A model generated the notes under the pieces. It searched no databases. It saw only the letters and a program-made list of their open reading frames with translations, and was not told the DNA's origin. Below are positions 58,455 through 64,000 of a stretch of 64,000 bases of DNA, in pieces. A program made the position numbers and the translations under genes. Source of the DNA: Myrica gale (taxonomy: Eukaryota; Streptophyta; Magnoliopsida; Fagales; Myricaceae); the NCBI GenBank assembly GCA_963930655.1, contig OZ005614.1:1116001-1180000 (forward strand). The letters are read 5' to 3'. Numbering within the stretch: position 1 is the stretch's first letter; the number at the start of each line of letters is the position of its first letter.

Positions 58455-60862
58455 ATGGACTTGGAAAATCTTGTATCTGTTGATATGCTCGAGGTAAACC
58501 ATCAAAATGGTGTTCATGAGCAACTTCCTGCTTCTGGAGAGGATGCTGTTGGTTCAGAAAATGTAAATTGCACTGTCTGTAAGACTTCAGAGACTGCAAT
58601 GCCAAATGGTAATTTAGAGATGGTTTTCAAGCTGGATGGTGATGAGACTGTTAAGTCATGTGCTGGAAAATTCAATGAGGGATCAAATATCCCCTCCACA
58701 TCCAAGGTAGGAGGTCTGTTTTTTTGGTGTCGTTGGTTTGCTGAAGCAGCTCTTCTCATTTGAATTCCATTTTTTCTGCCCTTGTTCTAGGGTGGGAAGG
58801 TGAAAAATGCTGATCATTTGAAGGAATCCAAACCTCAGAAGGCTCAAGGCAAGATCAAGAATGAGAAGCCCTCAAGCGTGAAAAGTGCTTCAGCAGCTGG
58901 GCCGATAAAGAGCAATGTTGGAAAAGATGTTGAGAGAGCATCTACTTCAAATGGTTCAGTTGGTTTGAATTCAAGTCCAAAACAGCTGACGAAAAGCAAA
59001 TCTTTCGATGATAGGCAGGACCAAGTTTCTAAGGTAAAGTTATGTAATGTCTTGCTTTTTTTCGTAGCACTGCCAGTGTTTAAATCCAGGTTACCATCAT
59101 ACAACTTGATCTCAGTTGACTATTCATTATCGTTTTGTGGTCGCTGATTATCATCTTCTTCACCCTCTATCTGCTTTTAGCAGCAATCTGGAAAGTCTGT
59201 TACTGACCCATTTGAAGACCTTGTGTATGTACTTCTTCCCCTTATGAGTCATTTTCTTACCAAAACCTTATATATTGGAGCTATGTCTTTATCTCCAAAT
59301 TTAAACTAATGTTACGTTTGTGAGACAGGATACTTGGTTCTCTTGCTGACCATCTGTGTTTCGGATGTTTGATTAATTTTTCATTTTTTTTTTCTTTGTT
59401 CTAAAATTGCAATGGAGCAAATTGATAACGCTATTATATGTGGCTGTTTGTGAACTGTGGTTTCCTGTATACAGAGATACGACGAAGCTGAAGCCCTCAC
59501 AGAAAGGACCTGGTTGTAAAGCTGAAGAAGCACAATGTTCCTCGTATCCTTAGTATTTTCAACGTCATTTTTCCCCTATGAGTAGAAAAAGGAATGAATA
59601 ACGCCTCATTAACAAAATCTATGTCTGGGGCGTACTATTACACACCAGTGTCTAATGGTTTATCCTTAACTAAGAATAAAAGTGACACAGGAGGAGGCGA
59701 TGCCAAACCTCGTAAGCTCGGTGCACTTCCAAACTGTGGTTTCAATTTTAAGTGTGGTGAACGAGCTGAGAAACGGAAAGAGGCAAATTTTATAGCCGCA
59801 CATGCTTGAATTACTATATAGTCTTTTCCTTCGTCTGCCTTCTGTATAATCTTTTGCTCTTATGTTGTTGCAGTTCTATTCGAAACTTGAGGAAAAGATT
59901 CATGCGAAGGAAGTAGAAAAGAATAACCTGCAAGCCAAATCCAAGGTGGTATTTTTGTAAATCTCTGCTGGAATGTTGTTCTTTTGTGCAATATGTACTC
60001 AAAATGAGAATTCTATCATTGCAGGAAACACAAGAAGCTGAGATTAAGATGCTTAGGAAGACTTTGAAATTTAGAGCAACCCCGATGCCAAGCTTCTATC
60101 AGGAGCCTCCACCTCCTAAGGTGGAGTTGAAGAAGGTAAGTTTTATGTTCAGTCACATGGTATCTAGCATGAACATTTTCTTCTGTCCATAAATTGAAAC
60201 ATGCTGGTGTATGACGATATCTGAACGGACTCTCTAGCCAGAGGCCCGAATCTGGCATGCATCATCAAGTTAGTTCCTCTGGTTGGAGAGATGCTTATTT
60301 GAGTTAGCCTGAGGGTTTGTTATTCAATTAACATTTCTTTGGCGCTAATGGGTTTGTTACTTTGAAGCAGATACCAACAACGAGAGCTAAATCTCCAAAG
60401 CTTGGCAGAAGGAAGAGTTCTGAGACTGAAGGGAACAGTAGTAGTGATAGAATAGGCAGGCTAAGTCTGGATGAGAAAGGCTCACAGGAAAACCCTCCTA
60501 AAGGTCTTTCTCCCATCCATCGGAAGAAGCCACAACGGAAGTCTCTTCCTGGACTACCTTCTGAAAAGACCAGTTTATCTAATTCAACTAATGCAGAAAA
60601 AACCAATTCATCTAGAGCTAAACATGAAAAGAATATCATCACGTCGGATGCAATAAATGAAGAAGAGACCACCTTGTGCAGTGAAACAAATGAAGACATG
60701 TCTGATGCAGCCGATAAAGAGAAGATTGCTGTGTCTGCTGCAACAAATAGACCTCCATCAATCACTCAAGAGCAGGAGGCAGTTCCCACGTCTGAGCCAA
60801 GTGAAACTGAAGAACATAAGATTTATGGGGCAGTGATAGACGAGCAGCGTCAACCATCTTGA
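58455..60862 (+). CDS. WDL5: TPX2-domain microtubule-associated protein, WAVE-DAMPENED2-like (WDL5 type)
   Basis: A microtubule-binding protein of the WVD2/WDL group. Eight coding exons: 58455-58706, 58791-59033, 59181-59224, 59475-59543, 59683-59782, 59874-59945, 60025-60135 and 60371-60862; 1383 nt, 460 residues. The TPX2 C-terminal domain lies at about 215-290: [52 protein letters not shown] and [17 protein letters not shown]. The flanks are Ser/Lys-rich and disordered; the tail contains [17 protein letters not shown], a group hallmark. Exon 5 is the weak point: its acceptor (AATAAAAG at 59682) has no pyrimidine tract, was chosen because it keeps the frame, and its donor is GC (GAG|GCAAAT). 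Arabidopsis At4g32330 (WDL5, ethylene-linked) is the positional counterpart. Confidence 0.88.
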
Positions 60863-61627
60863 TTCAGGAGGACAAACAAGTCGAGCATTAAACAAAATGC
60901 AGCAATAGAATGGGATGCGCACTTGTGAACCTTTCTATTTCCTGAAAATAAGGGGTATAAGACCTGAATTATTTGACGATGAAGGCATGAAGAAGTTTTG
61001 CATTATGGTTTGTGATATCGTCTTGTCCATAGCAACATTGAGTATTCTGTTTGCTTGCTTTCAAGGTTGGTGGTCTTGTCATTAGAGTTTGCAGTCCAGC
61101 TTGCAGCACTGTATGTAACTATGTGTCAGCTTGTTTGGTTTACAATTGTTCAAGAATGAATTAGTTGACTCGTCTTTGGTAATGTTTAGGGAAAATTTTG
61201 AGGGAATCTGCTGTTTAGATAGTTCAGGATAAATGTATTTTTTGTTTAAGCCTACTTTGTTGAACAATTGGGGATTAAAGCTGATTTTGTGCTGGGACAT
61301 CCTTAATGACCGTTTCAACTGCACAGTCTGCATCATTTTCTGAGTTATGCCTTGATTTCACCAACAAACAGACGAATATAAAATTGTATTACGGTAGAAT
61401 GAATTTGCCAGCCACTGATTACCCTTCCCTTAAAAGTGCATGAAGCAGTTAGGAGAAACATAAACAAGTGCACGAAGCAAGGAATTTCTTCGTTGAGCGG
61501 CTACCGTTTTGATAAAATCTAAAGGCTAAAAAACAAACACGATCAAAGGTTAATTTGGCTAACAGAGACTGACGTGAATGAAGACAGGAGGCACTTTCCT
61601 TCTACTCCTTTTTTTTGGTTTTTTAGG
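60863..61627. other. 3' flank of the WDL5-type gene, no gene
   Basis: Probable 3' UTR followed by intergenic sequence up to a foldback element. Nothing else recognised. Confidence 0.4.
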
Positions 61628-62325
61628 GAATTATACAAATAACACACTGGGTTTTAGCGCATTTTTCAAAAACTCACTGAGTTTTAAAAAATTTCAAACA
61701 GCTCGCTGGGTTTGTCATTTTTGTATCAAAACTCACTGGCCCCAATGCCGTTACACATGTTCAACGGAAAATATCAATCACAACGTGACACGTGTCATTA
61801 AATAAATAAAAAAATATTTTAAAAAAATAAAAATAAAACGAAAATTAATTTAAAAAACGTATTTTTTTTTTTTAAAAAAGGGAAGGATCGGGACTCTTGA
61901 TCCTTTCACGGTCTCCACCTCTGGCCGCCCAGTTCTGGGTGGCCAGAGGGAGGGCTCCTCCACCCTGGGCGGCGGTCTGTGTGGAGGGGGTCCTCCCCCT
62001 GGCTCGGGCGGTCGAGGACCTCCCCCATCCCCCACCTAGACGCCGAGGGTGGATCCCCCCTCCCCTCTACCGTGAGGATCGGGGGTACCCCAATTTTTTT
62101 AAAAATAAATTTAAATACGTTTTTTTATTAAGTTTCGATTTATTTTTATTTTATAAAAATATTTTTTATTTATTTAATGACACATGTCACATTGTGATTG
62201 ATCGAGATGGATTTTCCATTAAATATGTGTAACGACGTTGGGTCCAGTGAACTGTTTGAAAATATTTAAGACCCAATTAATTTTTTAAAAAGACGCTAAA
62301 ACTCATTGTGTTATTTGTGTAATTC
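61628..62325. mobile_element. Foldback element with long inverted arms and GC-rich centre
   Basis: The left arm begins GAATTATACAAATAACACAC and the complement of the right arm begins GAATTACACAAATAACACAA. Matching goes on through GGGTTTTAGCG-type, AATGTGACACGTGT-type and AAATAAATAAAAAA blocks for about 250 bp per arm. The centre (about 61885-62095) is strikingly GC-rich in an AT-rich setting. A transcript across it would form a long hairpin. No coding content; the poly-T flanks hide any target duplication. Confidence 0.75.
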
Positions 62326-62580
62326 TTTTTTTTTTTAATAACAAGGAGAAATTTAGTTCGACAGATCCACCAGAGTGGATTCACCTAACGAGCCAGAAAA
62401 TCTCGGATTGGTACATCCCCAAGCCACACATGTAAGGTCTCACACAAGTAAAGTCAGTTTGACTTTGTCAAAGGCGACACTAAAATATTATTTTTACTTA
62501 AAAAAATTCGAACGTGAAACTTCAGTGATCAAACCTCTAAACCTCGTGTCTTGACTAATTAGGCCAATCATACCTGGGAT
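62326..62580 (-). mobile_element. SINE with box A/B head and poly(A) tail
   Basis: On the minus strand: a tRNA-like head with a CCTAATTAGTC box A region and TTCACGTTCGAATT box B, a body containing ACATGTGTGGCTTGGGGATG, and an end CTCCTTGTTATT plus a run of A that abuts the foldback element. Shares its body motif with the insertion in UGNT1 intron 2. Confidence 0.6.
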
Positions 62581-62633
62581 TGTTTCCCTCTACTCTTCAC
62601 ACAGGCATAATTTGGCAGAAATTTTGTTCAATT

Positions 62634-62693
62634 GATGATAAGCCCACAATGGCTGAGAATAATAAAAAAAAAAAAGATGATAAGCCCACAATG
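62634..62693 (+). repeat. Short poly(A) insertion with 18-bp target duplication
   Basis: GATGATAAGCCCACAATG at 62634-62651 and 62676-62693 flanks a 24-bp insert GCTGAGAATAAT plus A12. Perfect duplication, so recent. Confidence 0.75.
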
Positions 62694-63263
62694 ACATTTA
62701 GAGCGGCAGCCAAACAGGAGGGCATCCCACGGTAGGTGAGCCGCTCCCATTTCATCGCTTTCGCAAGTATATTGTCAGATGCACGCAAAGCCGATCAGTG
62801 TTAGTATGAGATTTTAGAATCTTCGTGAAGAGAGTTTCAGGATATTGACCAAAAGCGTGTACAAAAGAGGGAAAAGAGGATACGTGGGATAATACAGCCA
62901 AGCAAAGCAGACAGCCATGGAAAGCAAGAATATGTTTAGACGTTCAGGAATAGGATGAGATAGGCATGCATCATAGGCCACAGGGAAAGCTGAGTCCAGA
63001 AATATCTATGACGGGAAAGGAAAAGAGAACCAAATAATACACGGCAGGAATGGTATTGGAAAAAAAAACGAGAGGGATCTGTAACAGGACGACCTATCTT
63101 CTGCCCGTTGTACTACGAACTCCACAACACTCAGCCGGGGTTAACGAATAACATGGGGGGCAAGAGAGATTCCCAAAATGTCAGGAGAAAATTATAATGC
63201 AGGAAAAGGTTCATCAAAATGTTAATATTAGAACATTTATAATTGATGTGTTATCTATATAGC

Positions 63264-64000
63264 TCAATTCCAGATGGGGCTGGGACATCCTCTGGAAAGA
63301 TGGGGCTGGGATGTGTATTCTAGGGTACTGTCCATTCCATGTTCTTCCTGCTCATTGTCTTCTTCAGCATCCCAGAGATATTTAGCATATGAAGCAAGAA
63401 CGTAACTGCATCCACATAAGAAGCACATTTAAATAATCAGCATGGACTAATTGTGGTGGATAAACTCATTCAATGTACCGAAGAATTATGCACGGATTTT
63501 CTTTGGGAGAAATCTATAAATTGGAGTTACAAAAATCCCATCCTAAATTAAGAGAGAATTCTCGGTGAAAGGCAATCACGAATACAACTGAAAGACAAAA
63601 TCTTTAGGGAAAACCAATTACGGTGTAAAGTCAGATTTTGTAGAGAAGGCTTCTACTTTTACCTGTCGTCAGGCGCAGAATGAATGGCTCGATCAAAGTA
63701 GGACTGAGCACGAGGACCATCCTTCTGTCTGTGCCATATCAAGTCCCCGTAGAGACAGAACATTCTCGTCACTGGGTTGCGCCAGAATTGCTCTTTCACA
63801 TAACTCTTCTGCTCTCGCAAAATCGCCTCTCACCTGGACCCAAAACCTCTCCATTGGTCAGAACAACGAATTAAGATGATTTTCAGCGCCATATTTCCAT
63901 AGGGGATGGTGACACGATGCGTTTACCTCTTTTAAGTACCTGGCATAGTTTCCGAGAAGAAGAGCGTCGCCGGGATAAGCACTGGTCATCTTCTGGTAAT
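63264..64000 (-). pseudogene. TPR-like superfamily protein, partial at right edge, with apparent frameshift
   Basis: The C-terminal exons of the plant TPR family represented by At4g32340. Exons: beyond 64000 down to 63927, 63833-63663 and 63405-63264, with GT-AG borders. The product reads [42 protein letters not shown], then [20 protein letters not shown] and SYVLASYAKYLWDAEED. The middle exon is in two frames: after SDENVLSL (near 63750) the conserved continuation YGDLIW lies in another frame, and the first frame stops at 63695-63693. The exon is 171 nt, two short of the length needed to join its neighbours in phase, so a 2-bp deletion is the simplest reading. Either a recent pseudogene or a sequence error; splicing and the rest of the protein look intact. 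Confidence 0.75.

Overview
This is nuclear DNA from a flowering plant, most likely a core eudicot. The genes carry GT-AG introns, there are plastid-targeted proteins, an Aux/IAA gene and many plant-type transposons (Copia, hAT, Tourist-like, Mutator-like, SINE). I could not fix the species.

Ten protein-coding genes are recognised by reading and splicing exons by eye. Their order matches, from memory, the Arabidopsis chromosome 4 block around At4g32250 to At4g32340. From left to right they are a KOC1-like kinase (3' end off the left edge), chloroplast ATP synthase b' (ATPG), a U11/U12-25K-like ubiquitin-fold protein and the UDP-GlcNAc transporter UGNT1, all on the minus strand. Then come IAA29, an ANTH clathrin-assembly protein (At4g32285 type), the lectin receptor kinase SD2-5, APX6/APX-R and a WDL5-type TPX2 protein, all on the plus strand. 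Last is a TPR protein on the minus strand, cut by the right edge. For nearly every multi-exon gene the splice phases close exactly. There are two non-coding genes: a U6 snRNA with an intact Pol III promoter but one base missing from the RNA, and tRNA-Arg(CCG).

Region by region: 1-10 kb is gene-dense apart from an LTR-like remnant with a 254-bp tandem duplication. 10.8-14.9 kb is UGNT1. 15-21 kb is a transposon block holding a 499-bp hAT element and a rearranged 3.3-kb Copia element with three LTR copies, a perfect 5-bp target duplication and an inverted pol fragment. IAA29 follows at 22-24 kb. 24-29 kb holds the U6 and tRNA genes and a decayed receptor-like fragment. 29.7-31.6 kb is the ANTH gene. 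31.6-43.9 kb has no gene I can support, only SINE and hAT remnants and a stretch that looks like a promoter without a gene. 44-50 kb holds SD2-5 and APX6. 50-58 kb is again transposon-rich (hAT, Mutator-like with a nested MITE, and two head-to-tail Tourist-like MITEs). 58-64 kb holds WDL5, a 698-bp foldback element, a SINE and the TPR gene, which carries a frameshift.

The genes do not form one pathway; they are a conserved neighbourhood of plastid (KOC1, ATPG, APX6), Golgi (UGNT1), auxin (IAA29), endocytic (ANTH), membrane-receptor (SD2-5) and cytoskeletal (WDL5) functions. The signals most worth a second look are the recombinant Copia element, a recurring class of very short poly(A)-tailed insertions flanked by 10-18 bp duplications, the orphan promoter-like cluster near 37.3-37.6 kb, and the one-base-deleted U6 gene. 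I see no clear evidence for a wholly new biological system.
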